This document shows positions 50,656-59,739 of a DNA stretch of 64,000 bases, piece after piece (position 1 is the stretch's first letter; each line of letters begins with the position of its first letter). The notes under the pieces were generated by a model, which worked only from the letters and a program-made list of their open reading frames with translations, did not search any database and was not told where the DNA came from. Location of the stretch: NCBI GenBank assembly GCA_009838965.1, contig VXQP01000104.1, positions 40,798 through 104,797 of the forward strand, given 5' to 3'. The position numbers were made by a program, and so were the translations under genes. The stretch is from Chloroflexota bacterium. Lineage in GTDB: Bacteria; Chloroflexota; Dehalococcoidia; Lucifugimonadales; Australimonadaceae.

Positions 50656-51714
50656 TCAGAGAGCTTCCGGCAGGGGTATGTCGTACAGGCGGCAGACGTT
50701 GGTGCTGAGCACCTTCGTGCGGGTCTCCGCATCGAGGTGTCCGAGGTGCTCGGCGATCACCTTGCGCGAGTTCGGCCAGGTGGAGTTCGCGTGCGGGTAG
50801 TCGTTAGACCACATGCAGGCGTCTGCACCCCAACTCGACAGGTAGCGTGTGCCGATGGCGTCGTTGAAGAACGTCGCATATATCTGGTCGGCGAGGTACT
50901 CACCCGGCATCTTGTCCGGCGCGGGGCCGGGCTCCCGGTGGCGGTGCCTGCCCAGGTAGTACTCCCACTGCTGGAGCGCGAACGGGATCCAGCCTATCTC
51001 GTTCTCCACGAGCACGATCTTCAGGTCCGGGAAGCGGTCCAGCGTCTGGTAGAAGATGAGGTCGAAGAGACTGTTCATCACCTCCGCGATCTTGAGGTTC
51101 ACGCTGGAGCGGTAGTGCTCGGTGCCGTGGCGGAGGTGGGCCTGCTTCATGTACCCATGCCCGGTGAGGATGTGGAGGCTCACGGGCATCCGGAGGTCCT
51201 GCGCGGCGGCCCAGAAGCGGTCGTAACGATCTGACGAGAACGGCATCTCCTCGGGTGGGTTCTGCCAGATCATCGCCCCGCGCAGTCCCGCGTTCCGGCA
51301 GCGCTCCAGCTCCGCGACCGCGTGGTCGATGTCGTACAGGGAGATCAGACCGATCCCGAACAGACGCTCGGGGCTCACCGCGCAGTATTCGATCAGCCAG
51401 TCGTTGAAGGCGCGGACGCACTCCTCCTGCAGCACTACGTCGTCCAGGCGGAAGAGCGTCATCCCGCGCGTTGCGTAGAGCACTTCGAGGCTGACACCGT
51501 CGACGGCCATCTCCTTCAGCCGTTCGTTCGGGTCCCAGCCGCCTGGTTTGGACTGGTCGGAGACGGCATCAGGGAATGTCGGCGCCTGGTCGCGCAGCCC
51601 TTTGGGCAGGCGCGTCGCCCACAGGTCGCCCGGTTCCATCACGTGGGAGTCGGCGGAGATCAGCAGTTCGTCGACCGCCCCTTCCGTACCTGCGCTCGCG
51701 ATCGTCGTGGTCAT
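50656..51714 (-). CDS. Amidohydrolase family protein (COG2159)
   Basis: This is a 352-residue paralog of the enzyme at 1279. Motifs are LISADSHVMEPGDLW, a central SLHILTGH and WSNDYPHANSTWPNS with the catalytic Asp. Related enzymes decarboxylate aromatic acids or hydrolyse ring products. ATG 51714 with GGAGG 7 nt ahead is preferred to the ORF-track start. It lies between the deacylase and a small unknown gene in the dioxygenase run. Confidence 0.87.
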   Translation of the reverse strand: MTTTIASAGTEGAVDELLISADSHVMEPGDLWATRLPKGLRDQAPTFPDAVSDQSKPGGWDPNERLKEMAVDGVSLEVLYATRGMTLFRLDDVVLQEECVRAFNDWLIEYCAVSPERLFGIGLISLYDIDHAVAELERCRNAGLRGAMIWQNPPEEMPFSSDRYDRFWAAAQDLRMPVSLHILTGHGYMKQAHLRHGTEHYRSSVNLKIAEVMNSLFDLIFYQTLDRFPDLKIVLVENEIGWIPFALQQWEYYLGRHRHREPGPAPDKMPGEYLADQIYATFFNDAIGTRYLSSWGADACMWSNDYPHANSTWPNSRKVIAEHLGHLDAETRTKVLSTNVCRLYDIPLPEAL

Positions 51715-51801
51715 CGCCGTTCCTCCCTCGCGCTCGACTGCCTGCTGCGCCCTTGCCGGCACTTAACCATTGCATCGACCTGCTGTCAACGAACGGCAGA
51801 C

Positions 51802-52131
51802 CTACGCTCTACGTTGCCACGGATTAGGGTCGCCGCCTTGTGAGCGGAACCAGTGAGCGACCCGGTCCCAGTAGAGCTCGGGGTCGATCCTGAGCACGTC
51901 GCCGTCATCCGACCGTGCGATCACGAGCTTCCCCCAGTCCTGGGGGTCCCTCCGGCTGTTGTCGACGATGCTCTCCCTGCGGTGCGTGTCGAGGCTGGTC
52001 ATGAGGTTGAGGAAATCGGACAGCAACGCCCTGTCGAGCTCCCAGACCTCCAGTGCGGTGGCGCCCTCCTCGTCGACGGTGAGGAGGGCGTCTTCGTCGT
52101 TCCGGTATCGCCACTCGATGCGCATCTGCAC
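51802..52131 (-). CDS. Hypothetical protein in the dioxygenase operon
   Basis: The 109-residue soluble protein is unrecognised. It is acidic in the first half (RNDEDALLTVDEEGATALEVWELD) and Trp-rich near the C-terminus (LYWDRVAHWFRSQGGDPNPWQ). No Cys or metal-binding pattern is seen. It starts 6 nt after the Rieske beta-subunit stop, so it is almost certainly cotranscribed. An accessory or substrate-related role is a guess. Confidence 0.65.
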   Translation of the reverse strand: MQMRIEWRYRNDEDALLTVDEEGATALEVWELDRALLSDFLNLMTSLDTHRRESIVDNSRRDPQDWGKLVIARSDDGDVLRIDPELYWDRVAHWFRSQGGDPNPWQRRA

Positions 52132-52137
52132 GCTCTT

Positions 52138-52683
52138 CTAGAAGAACGTATTGACCACCTTCGGAAGGAGCACGTTCTGGTCCAGGATGATGTCGCGTTT
52201 GGCGATCTTGAAGGCTGTGTCGGGGTCGCGCCGGAGCGTGTCGTATCGCCTGCCGACGAACAGGTTCACCTCGTCCTGCAGGCGGTTCTGGTAGCAGAAG
52301 AACTTGCTGCTCACCCTCACCTCGTCGCCGTTCACTTCCATCAGGAGGATGTTGGAGATGATGTGCTCGAACCGTGAGACCGGCTCCTCCGCCCAGTGCA
52401 CGCCCGTGTTGATCTGCCGGACCCTGCCGGTCAGGATGTCCTTGCCCTCGTCGAAGTAGGAGATCTCCGACTCGGGGTCGCTGTACTCCAGGTCCCAGTC
52501 ACCGAACTTGATGTTCCTGCGGATGGGCATCCAGTAATGGATATCCTCTGCCAGCAGGTCGAGCCATTCTGTGAGCCTGCGCTCGTCCAGGAGCAGCGCC
52601 TCCCAGTAGAGGAACTGCTCGATGTCCTTCAGCAGGACGATACGGTCCATCGCTTCCAAACTCGCGTTGGCGTGTTGTGTCAT
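52138..52683 (-). CDS. Aromatic-ring-hydroxylating dioxygenase beta subunit
   Basis: The 181-residue NTF2-like small subunit is structural in alpha3beta3 dioxygenases. Family marks are FLYWEALLLDERRLTEWLDLLAEDIHYWMP and VNLFVGRRYDTLRR near the C-terminus. It follows the alpha subunit at 52 nt and precedes the small unknown gene at 6 nt. It pairs with the Rieske protein next to it. Confidence 0.9.
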   Translation of the reverse strand: MTQHANASLEAMDRIVLLKDIEQFLYWEALLLDERRLTEWLDLLAEDIHYWMPIRRNIKFGDWDLEYSDPESEISYFDEGKDILTGRVRQINTGVHWAEEPVSRFEHIISNILLMEVNGDEVRVSSKFFCYQNRLQDEVNLFVGRRYDTLRRDPDTAFKIAKRDIILDQNVLLPKVVNTFF

Positions 52684-52735
52684 CCCAGGACTCCCTTCGT
52701 GTCCCCTGCTCCTCGACCTGCAGGTGCCGCAGTCC

Positions 52736-54136
52736 CTACCAGATGCGGTGCGACTTTGCCCTGTTCACCGGGTAGAGGTCGTCCCAGCTCGACGCCTCCA
52801 TGAACGCGAGCCACCTGCTGAAGCGGGCACGGTGGGCCTCTTCGGTGTGCGACCCGTTGAAGACGACGCCAGGGTACTTGTCGGTCTCGAACCCCCGGCC
52901 CAGCCCGTTGGCGAAGTAGTAGTTCCGCTTGCGCGCCCTCGCGCCCTGGCTGGCGGAGAAGACGTAGTTCCAGTTCTCCATGTCGTCCGACTCGGTGGCC
53001 CCGGTTGGTCCGTTGTACCGCATCACGTAGTGGCGTACCGCGTCCTTGACGTGCTTGGGCGCTTCCCTGTCGACCCCGAACAGACTCCACCGCTCGACGA
53101 CTCCCACGGTGTGAGGGTGCCACCAGCGCCATCGCCAGCTGTCCATGATGAAGTTGGGGAACACGCAGAAGTGTCCGCCCTCGTGGCCGTGGGGTGGCAG
53201 TATCCGGTCGGCGTATTTCAGCGCCTTGCGCTCGTGGGCCTCGCGGAAGTAATCGTCGACACCGGCCTCGAGCCAGGTGTTCACGTATGGGGGCACTCCG
53301 GTCTGCTTGTAGGCGGTCCAGTTGCCCCCGTGACCGAGGTTGTGGTCGCCCACTGCGTACCGGTTGGCAGGGAAGGGCGCGCGCCGCTTGCCACGGTCGC
53401 CGCCCGACATGGTCCCGCGGTCAGGGCCTATGGCGGCGGCGTTCACCGAGCGGTGGGTCATCGCCGCGTGCGTCAGGTCGGTGGACGAAGAGAACGCAGG
53501 CACCTTCCAGTTCGTCGGCAGGCGCCACTTCTGGAATGGCGTAAAGACCTCGATACCGGCCTCTTCTCCGTCGCTCGCCTCGCAGTCGTACCGGATGCTG
53601 TCGGCGAAGGGGCCGACATAGTCCTCGAACGATGGAGCCTTCGGGTCCCACGTTGCCCACAGCGACCCGTAGTAGTTCTTGAACTGCGCCACCGGTGTCA
53701 GCCCCCACTGCTCTCTGTCGAGGCCGCCGTCGTAGGCGTAGGGGGCGTACTGGTAGGCCGCTCCCACCAGAGCGCCGGTGCAGTCGTACGTCCAGGCGTG
53801 GAACGGGCAGGTGAACACGAGAGCGTTGCCCTGGTCGTAACGGCAGACCTTCATTCCCCGGTGAGCGCACGAGTTGAGGAAGGCGCGTATCTGGTTGTCC
53901 TTGCGGCCACGCACCACCAGCACTTCCTCCGTGCCCATACGCGTCACGATGAAGTCGCCCGGATTCGGCACCTGGCTCTCGTGGCCCAGGAACAGCCAGC
54001 ACCGGTTGAATATCTGCTCCTGCTCCTGCTCGAAGATATCCTCGTTGACGTACAACTCCCTGCTCACCGTGCCGCCTTCGGTGTCGATGAGCGATCGAAG
54101 AGACCGGTCCCCACGTGCCGTGATGAGATTCGCCAT
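52736..54136 (-). CDS. Rieske non-heme iron dioxygenase alpha subunit
   Basis: The 466-residue catalytic subunit inserts O2 into an aromatic ring. The Rieske 2Fe-2S ligands are Cys90-x-His92 and Cys110-x2-His113 (CAHRG, CPFHAW). The catalytic iron motif is Asp220-x2-His223-x4-His228 (DLTHAAMTH), with the usual spacing, though the common Tyr before His is Thr. ATG 54136 has GGAG 7 nt ahead. No ferredoxin or reductase gene is beside it, so electrons must come from elsewhere. First gene of the operon. Confidence 0.92.
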   Translation of the reverse strand: MANLITARGDRSLRSLIDTEGGTVSRELYVNEDIFEQEQEQIFNRCWLFLGHESQVPNPGDFIVTRMGTEEVLVVRGRKDNQIRAFLNSCAHRGMKVCRYDQGNALVFTCPFHAWTYDCTGALVGAAYQYAPYAYDGGLDREQWGLTPVAQFKNYYGSLWATWDPKAPSFEDYVGPFADSIRYDCEASDGEEAGIEVFTPFQKWRLPTNWKVPAFSSSTDLTHAAMTHRSVNAAAIGPDRGTMSGGDRGKRRAPFPANRYAVGDHNLGHGGNWTAYKQTGVPPYVNTWLEAGVDDYFREAHERKALKYADRILPPHGHEGGHFCVFPNFIMDSWRWRWWHPHTVGVVERWSLFGVDREAPKHVKDAVRHYVMRYNGPTGATESDDMENWNYVFSASQGARARKRNYYFANGLGRGFETDKYPGVVFNGSHTEEAHRARFSRWLAFMEASSWDDLYPVNRAKSHRIW

Positions 54137-54294
54137 GGCGCTTCTCCCTCCTCTTCTTCTGCGTGGCGCGGGAGGATGCCCAGAGGAGTAGCCGCAGATG
54201 TCCTGGTAGCGGCACTTAATCACTGCGTCATCCGGCTGTCAACGAGCGGCGGGAGGGGGCGTGCGGCGTAAGCCGGGGACGGCCGGTTCGGCGG

Positions 54295-55197
54295 TCACTC
54301 CCACTCGGCGAAGGCCATGGCACAGCCGACGCCGGCCAGGTTCCGGTAGCAGGGCTGGTAGTCGATGACCCGTCCCGCGCTGTCGCTCGTTGCGGCGGCG
54401 ATGATCCAGTTCCTGATCTCGGACGTTCCGCCGACCAGCACGTCCGGGTCCATCGCCGCCATGTAGTCGAGGTCGTGCGCTTCGACCGCTTCGAGGTACT
54501 CACGATCGATCTGCTCGTCGATCATCATGTGGGAGAGCCCGCCGGACGCGACGACCACGACGCGCCGGGACTCGTCGAAAGACTCGATGGCCCTAGCGAG
54601 GGCGCGCCCGAAGTCCACGCACCGCCGGGGTGAACTGGTGGGCGAGTAGTATGTGTTCACCATCACCGGAACGATCTGATAGCGGGCGTCGTCGTTCGTC
54701 GTGTGAAGCGGGCGGCCGAACGCGTGGCCGAGTCCCTGCTCGTGCCGCGTGGCGGTCGACCATGCGGGGTCGAACCCGGAATCGAGCAGCGAGTCGATGG
54801 TCCACCTGGCGAGCGGGACGTCGACCCGGTACCTCGTGATGGTGTCGGTGAACTCGTCGCCGAGGTGGTAGTGCGAGACCCGCGTGCTCGCGTCTGCCTC
54901 ATCGCCGATGTACACGAGGAACGGCGGCGTGTTGTCCGCGAGGAGGTTCTCGCGCTGGTCGTCCCCGATGAGGACGATAGTATCCGGGGCGGTCTCGTCG
55001 ATCCTCGCTCGGACGGTATCCATCGCCTTGAGGCACGCGTCGTAGCGGTGCTGCATCATGGCTTCCGAGGTCTGCTCGCGCATACCCGGTTTCTCGGGGC
55101 CCATGTCGTCACGACGGAGGATGTTGGGCCACAGCTCGGGAGGTACATAGAGCTGAGGGCCATGCGACATACCGAACCTGCCTACGATGGTTGCCAT
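54295..55197 (-). CDS. LigB-type extradiol ring-cleavage dioxygenase
   Basis: The 300-residue class III extradiol dioxygenase belongs to the LigB/protocatechuate 4,5-dioxygenase beta superfamily. Its N-terminus has MSHGPQLY (first iron His). A mid-region TIVLIGDDQRENL and VVVASGGLSHMM supply the other typical marks. Such enzymes open protocatechuate, gallate or catechol rings. The GAGGAGGAG ribosome site supports the start. The alpha (LigA) subunit gene is not nearby, so it may be a single-subunit form. Confidence 0.85.
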   Translation of the reverse strand: MATIVGRFGMSHGPQLYVPPELWPNILRRDDMGPEKPGMREQTSEAMMQHRYDACLKAMDTVRARIDETAPDTIVLIGDDQRENLLADNTPPFLVYIGDEADASTRVSHYHLGDEFTDTITRYRVDVPLARWTIDSLLDSGFDPAWSTATRHEQGLGHAFGRPLHTTNDDARYQIVPVMVNTYYSPTSSPRRCVDFGRALARAIESFDESRRVVVVASGGLSHMMIDEQIDREYLEAVEAHDLDYMAAMDPDVLVGGTSEIRNWIIAAATSDSAGRVIDYQPCYRNLAGVGCAMAFAEWE

Positions 55198-55269
55198 TGC
55201 TCCTCCTCTCGCCTGAGCCGGATCGGCGCCATTGTAGCCCGCGCAGCCGCGACAGTCCTCAAGCCTGCG

Positions 55270-56181
55270 CTATGCCCGGCCCCCGGAAACGAGGCTCCGC
55301 ACCATCTCCACGGCTCGCGGAACGTCTACTCCGACCGCCACCTTCACTGTCCCGCCTCCGTATCCTGCGACGGTCCGTCCTCGTTCCTCCCCGTCCGTCA
55401 CGACAGATACCTGTGCCGGGCGGCACGTCAGGATGTCCGGGTCGATCGCCGTCGCCACGGCCAGCGGGTCGTGCAGGAAGAACTCTTGGAGGTCGGCCCG
55501 CTCCCTGAACCGGTCCGCCAGGATACCGTTGCCCAGCTGAGCCGACTTCGACGTTCCCTCGAACCACTTTGGGCCGTCGCGGCGGTGCATGGACGTTCGG
55601 CGCGTCACGTCGAGACCGACGAGCGTCACCGGCACTCCCGAAGCGAAGACGGTGTTGGCGGCCCAAGGGTCTTCGTGGATGTTGAACTCGGCGTAGGGTG
55701 TGATGTTGCCCGGCACCTCGAACGCTCCGCCCATGACGACTATCTCCGAGAGCGCATCCACGAGGTCAGGGCGGCTCTCCAGAGCGGCGGCAACGTTGGT
55801 GAGCGGGCCGAGCGCGATGACGGCCAGCGGTTCGGCAGACGCAGCGACTCGCTCGCAGATGAACTCGACCGCGCTCATCCCGTGCGGCCTCAGCGTTGGT
55901 GCGGGCAGGGGAACGCCGAGCCCCCCTGCGCCGTGGACGTGATACGCGTGGGTGAACGAGCCCTGCAACGGCTCGCCGGCGCCGACCGCCACCGGTACGG
56001 CGCTCTGCTTCCCACCGAGGTGTTCGAGCAGCCGGAGCGCGTTGCCTGTGGTGTCCGACAGCGTGGCGTTCCCGCCGACCGTGGTGATGCCCTCGATCTG
56101 CAGGTCGGCGGAATTCAGCGCCATCATGAGCGCGAGGGCGTCGTCGACGCCGGGGTCCGTATCGACTATGACCGTACGCAT
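55270..56181 (-). CDS. Inosine/uridine-preferring nucleoside hydrolase family protein
   Basis: The 303-residue enzyme has the Ca2+-binding signature DTDPGVDDA at residues 7-15 and the later motifs VHGAGGLG and NIHEDPWAANTVF with active-site Asp/Asn residues. Nucleoside hydrolases split nucleosides into base and ribose. Its placement within a ring-cleavage cluster is unexplained; it may be a separate salvage gene. It is divergent from the maleate-isomerase-like gene. Confidence 0.9.
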   Translation of the reverse strand: MRTVIVDTDPGVDDALALMMALNSADLQIEGITTVGGNATLSDTTGNALRLLEHLGGKQSAVPVAVGAGEPLQGSFTHAYHVHGAGGLGVPLPAPTLRPHGMSAVEFICERVAASAEPLAVIALGPLTNVAAALESRPDLVDALSEIVVMGGAFEVPGNITPYAEFNIHEDPWAANTVFASGVPVTLVGLDVTRRTSMHRRDGPKWFEGTSKSAQLGNGILADRFRERADLQEFFLHDPLAVATAIDPDILTCRPAQVSVVTDGEERGRTVAGYGGGTVKVAVGVDVPRAVEMVRSLVSGGRA

Positions 56182-56307
56182 ACGCGCGACTTGCTCCGTG
56201 GAAGTGGAAGAGTACGCTATCGTTCCTGAACGCCGGACGCTATATTCCCATCAGCAGACAGTCTACGGCGAGCACTGACGTGTCGGGGTCCCGAGAGGAG
56301 CATCACC

Positions 56308-57057
56308 ATGCTTGAACCCATCGACTGGCGAGCGCGCATCGGCCTCATCACGACCAGCGGGCAGCTCATCACCGAGTCCCGGTTCCCGTATCTCGCCCCG
56401 AAGGGCGTTACCTTCCACGTGACGCGCATGCTGAACCAGGGCGGCGGCATGGCCGCTCTCATCGAGATGGAGAAGCAGTCCTGGCGCGCCGTGGAAGAAC
56501 TGTCCACCGCTCGCGTTACCTCGCTGGGGTACTGCTGCACGGTGAGTGGAGCGCTGCGTGGCCTGCAGGGCGACATCGACTTCTGCCGCGAGGTCAAGCA
56601 GCGGTACGGCATCCCGACCACCTCCACCATGCTGGCCGCCGTCGAAGCGCTCAAGACGCTGGGTCTGGAGCGCATCGTCGTCACCAGCCCTTACCAGGAC
56701 GATCACCACGAATCGGAGCGTAAGTACCTGGTGGAAGCTGGTATCGACGCCTTCAAGATGAAGGGCATGGGCAAGTCCACCAGCAAGGAGTTCAGCACGA
56801 CTCAGCCCCAGGAGATCTACGACTTCAGCATGGCCCACTGGGATCCATCCGCCGACGGTCTGTTCGTCAGCTGCATGAACCTCGACGCCATCGCCGTGGC
56901 CCAGGACCTCGAGGACGCCATCGGCAAGCCGGTGATCACCTCGCACACGGTGACGCTCTGGCGGACGCTCTCCCTCTCGGGCATCGACGACCCCATCGAA
57001 GGCCTGGGCCGACTGCTGACGATGCCCCGGGTCGGCGCAGTGGCAGCAGCGGTGTAG
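56308..57057 (+). CDS. Maleate isomerase / arylmalonate decarboxylase-like protein
   Basis: The 249-residue Asp/Glu racemase-fold protein has two catalytic-type Cys, Cys76/77 in GYCCTVSG and Cys189 in FVSCMNL. This paired-Cys arrangement is seen in maleate cis-trans isomerase. The class converts maleate to fumarate, a step at the end of gentisate, nicotinate and some gallate routes. GAGGAG upstream supports the start. A TATATT box at 56241 may be its -10 element. Confidence 0.82.
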   Translation: MLEPIDWRARIGLITTSGQLITESRFPYLAPKGVTFHVTRMLNQGGGMAALIEMEKQSWRAVEELSTARVTSLGYCCTVSGALRGLQGDIDFCREVKQRYGIPTTSTMLAAVEALKTLGLERIVVTSPYQDDHHESERKYLVEAGIDAFKMKGMGKSTSKEFSTTQPQEIYDFSMAHWDPSADGLFVSCMNLDAIAVAQDLEDAIGKPVITSHTVTLWRTLSLSGIDDPIEGLGRLLTMPRVGAVAAAV

Positions 57058-57105
57058 GCCGCCGGAGAGGCCACCGGAACCGTACCCGCGACCGAGCGCC
57101 ATTCC

Positions 57106-57134
57106 TTGACACCCGGTTCGCAGATTCCTAGTGT
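57106..57134 (+). promoter_or_regulatory. Promoter of the tandem amidohydrolase genes
   Basis: TTGACA (57106-57111), a 17-bp spacer and TAGTGT (57129-57134) precede the first of two amidohydrolase genes. Start near 57141 leaves a short leader with GGGAGG. Confidence 0.55.
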
Positions 57135-57163
57135 GCAGTCGTTGGCAGACAGGGAGGCACGAG

Positions 57164-58333
57164 ATGGCGAAGAACGGATTCAAGGTCATCGACAGCGATA
57201 TGCACATCATCGAGCCGGTGGACCTGTGGCAGCGGTACATCGACCCAGGCTTCAGGGGCGTTGCCCCCATCGGAACGGCGAACAGCGCTTCCGACCTGAA
57301 CCTCATCCACCCGGACGGACGCCTCTGGGGGAGGGACCCTCTCAGGGCGATGCCCACAGGCCGCCCCGCCGGACGGAACTTCGAAGAGGTGGAGGAGCGC
57401 TACCGCCCCCACGCCGACCGAGGCTACAGCAACGAGGTTCAGTTGGAAGCGATGGATATCGAGGGGATCGACGTGGCGGTCATCTACCCCAGCCGGGGCC
57501 TGCACGCCTTGGGCGAGCCGGACATGGACCCCGCCCTCGCGGCAGCAGTCGCCCGGGCCTACAACGACTGGCTATTCGATTTCTGCAAGGCGGACCCGCA
57601 GCGGCTCCTGGGGGCGGGCATGATCTCGGTCTTCGACGTGGACGACGCCGTTGCCGAATCGCGGCGGGCCGTCAAGGAGTTGGGGTTCCGCTCCGTTTTC
57701 CTGAGGCCAAACATGGTCAACAACCGTCCCTGGCACGACTCGTACTACGAACCGCTCTGGGACACGTTGGAGGAGCTCGACGTGCCGCTCGGCTTCCACG
57801 AGGCCATCTTCACGGGTCTGCCGGAGGTGGGCTGGCAGTTCGGCCAGAACTTCATGCTGCGCCACACCTTCTGTCACCCGGTAGAGCAGATGCTGTGCGT
57901 GGCCAGCTTCGCCGGCGCGGGCATCTTCGAGCGCCACCCGAACCTCAAAGTGGCGTTCCTGGAGGGGAACTGCAGCTGGCTGCCCTTCTTCCTCTGGCGG
58001 CTCGACGAGCACTGGGAGCAGATGGGGGACGTCTGGGCGCCGGAGCTCAAGATGGCTCCGAGCGAATACTTCAAGAGGCAGGGTTATGCGTCGGTCGAGG
58101 CTGACGAGGAACCGGTGAAGTACGCCATCGACTGGATGCCGAACCGGAACCTGGTCTTCTCGACCGACTATCCCCATGGGGACTCCAAGTACCCCTACGC
58201 CGTCGACCGCTTCCTCCGGTTGGGCGCCGGTAACCCGGAAGAGAAGATGGGCATCAGCGATGAAGACAAGCGGAGGATCCTCTGGGACAACTGCGCCGAG
58301 CTGTATGGCATCAAGGAGCCCGTAGCGAGCTAG
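57164..58333 (+). CDS. Amidohydrolase family protein (COG2159)
   Basis: The 389-residue TIM-barrel metal hydrolase has the start VIDSDMHIIEPVDLWQRYI (D-x-H-x-x-EP motif). A mid-protein LGFHEAIF supplies a ligand His, and FSTDYPHGDSKYP the conserved Asp. It is close in layout to the next gene and to 50656. The ATG at 57164 is set by GGGAGG 6 nt ahead. Likely a decarboxylase or hydrolase of a ring-cleavage product, by family only. Confidence 0.87.
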   Translation: MAKNGFKVIDSDMHIIEPVDLWQRYIDPGFRGVAPIGTANSASDLNLIHPDGRLWGRDPLRAMPTGRPAGRNFEEVEERYRPHADRGYSNEVQLEAMDIEGIDVAVIYPSRGLHALGEPDMDPALAAAVARAYNDWLFDFCKADPQRLLGAGMISVFDVDDAVAESRRAVKELGFRSVFLRPNMVNNRPWHDSYYEPLWDTLEELDVPLGFHEAIFTGLPEVGWQFGQNFMLRHTFCHPVEQMLCVASFAGAGIFERHPNLKVAFLEGNCSWLPFFLWRLDEHWEQMGDVWAPELKMAPSEYFKRQGYASVEADEEPVKYAIDWMPNRNLVFSTDYPHGDSKYPYAVDRFLRLGAGNPEEKMGISDEDKRRILWDNCAELYGIKEPVAS

Positions 58334-58370
58334 CGGCTCACAGCGAACACCGCCGGTTCAGGAGAGAGAC

Positions 58371-59723
58371 ATGCCCTACAACAGACAGGGACGGACCAAG
58401 GACTTTCCGGTGTTCGACTGCGACAGTCATATCTTCGAGCCCCCTGACGTGTGGGAGAAGTACATCCCGTCCCATCAGCGGGAGTTCGCCAAGTCTCATC
58501 TCTACGTGGACAACGACCGGGGCATCCGTGTGCTGAACGGCAGGAAATCGTTCCTGGACCCACGCACCTTCTCGTACGCGGCTGAGGTCTGGAACCCCAC
58601 GATAACGAAGAGCGACATCGGTGCGGTCAGCCCCGAAGACCCGGACTGGGACGAGCGGGTAGGGAGGAACGCCATCACACGAGACCCCTACGCCCGGCTG
58701 CGGGAGATGGACGCCTGCGGCATCGACCAGGTGATGGTGTTTCCCTCGGCGCCCATGATCCAGATGCCGCTGGTGAAGAACGCGGAGGCCGCTCGCATCT
58801 GCGCCCGCGCCTACAACGACTGGGTCGACGACTACTGCTCAGCCAACAGGCGGCGGCTCTACCCCTGCGGCATCATCGCCCCGCAGGACGTGGACTTCGC
58901 CATCGAGGAATTGCGCCGCATCGCCGGGATGGGGTTCAAAGCTGCCGCCGTGCGCCCCATCCTGTCCAATGGTAAGTATCCGACCTTCCCTGAGTATGAC
59001 CGCCTCTGGCACGAGTTCGAATCGCTGGGTCTGGCGCTGTGCATGCACACCTTCATCGCACCGGGGACCATGAGTCGGGAGCTGGCCGAGCGGATAGCGG
59101 TCGTGCACGAGGAGGCCGGGATAAGAGACCCTCAGACCTTCGAGCCGGAGGTCAGCGCCTATTCACCGGGACAGTTCGTTCCCAACATCATGGAGGCCAT
59201 GGGGTCGGTGGTGCCTTCGCTGGAGCCGCTGAGCTTCGTGGCCGAGGCCATGAACTGGCTGACCATCGTGCTTATGTCAGGCTGGCTGGAGAAGTTCCCC
59301 GGACTTCGGGTGGCCGTGCTGGAGTCCAACGCGTCCTGGCTACCACTGGTGCTGGAGAAGGCCGAGGGCTTCCTGGACCTTCATCGACATATCCTCGAGC
59401 GGGCGAACCTGAAGATCGGTGACCCGGAGGAAGTCTTCAACCGGCAGTGCTTCATCGGTTTCGAGGCCGACGAGGACCCCGTGCTTCGCCTCTGGGACAT
59501 GTACGAGAACGTGGGGATATGGGCCTCGGATATGCCGCACCATGACGCCGCCGATGCATGGGAAGCCATCGATCGTATGACCGGGTGGGGTGTGCCGCAG
59601 ACCGCTCAGCTGAAGTTCCTTGGGGGGAACGCCTGCCGGCTGTACGGCATCGAGCAGCAGTTGTTCGTCACCGAGGCGCCCGCCGAGTACACGCCTCAGA
59701 AGCTGCCGCGCATCTTCTCGTAG
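58371..59723 (+). CDS. Amidohydrolase family protein (COG2159), longer paralog
   Basis: The 450-residue paralog has FDCDSHIFEPPDVWEKYIP at the start, ALCMHTF as the mid-protein His and WASDMPHHDAAD with the catalytic Asp. An insertion near residues 240-290 (EVSAYSPGQFVPNIME) makes it longer than its siblings. GGAGAGAGAC precedes the ATG. It lies 37 nt after the first gene of the pair and converges on the dehydrogenase gene. Confidence 0.87.
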   Translation: MPYNRQGRTKDFPVFDCDSHIFEPPDVWEKYIPSHQREFAKSHLYVDNDRGIRVLNGRKSFLDPRTFSYAAEVWNPTITKSDIGAVSPEDPDWDERVGRNAITRDPYARLREMDACGIDQVMVFPSAPMIQMPLVKNAEAARICARAYNDWVDDYCSANRRRLYPCGIIAPQDVDFAIEELRRIAGMGFKAAAVRPILSNGKYPTFPEYDRLWHEFESLGLALCMHTFIAPGTMSRELAERIAVVHEEAGIRDPQTFEPEVSAYSPGQFVPNIMEAMGSVVPSLEPLSFVAEAMNWLTIVLMSGWLEKFPGLRVAVLESNASWLPLVLEKAEGFLDLHRHILERANLKIGDPEEVFNRQCFIGFEADEDPVLRLWDMYENVGIWASDMPHHDAADAWEAIDRMTGWGVPQTAQLKFLGGNACRLYGIEQQLFVTEAPAEYTPQKLPRIFS

Positions 59724-59739
59724 CGGCGACGCAGGTACG

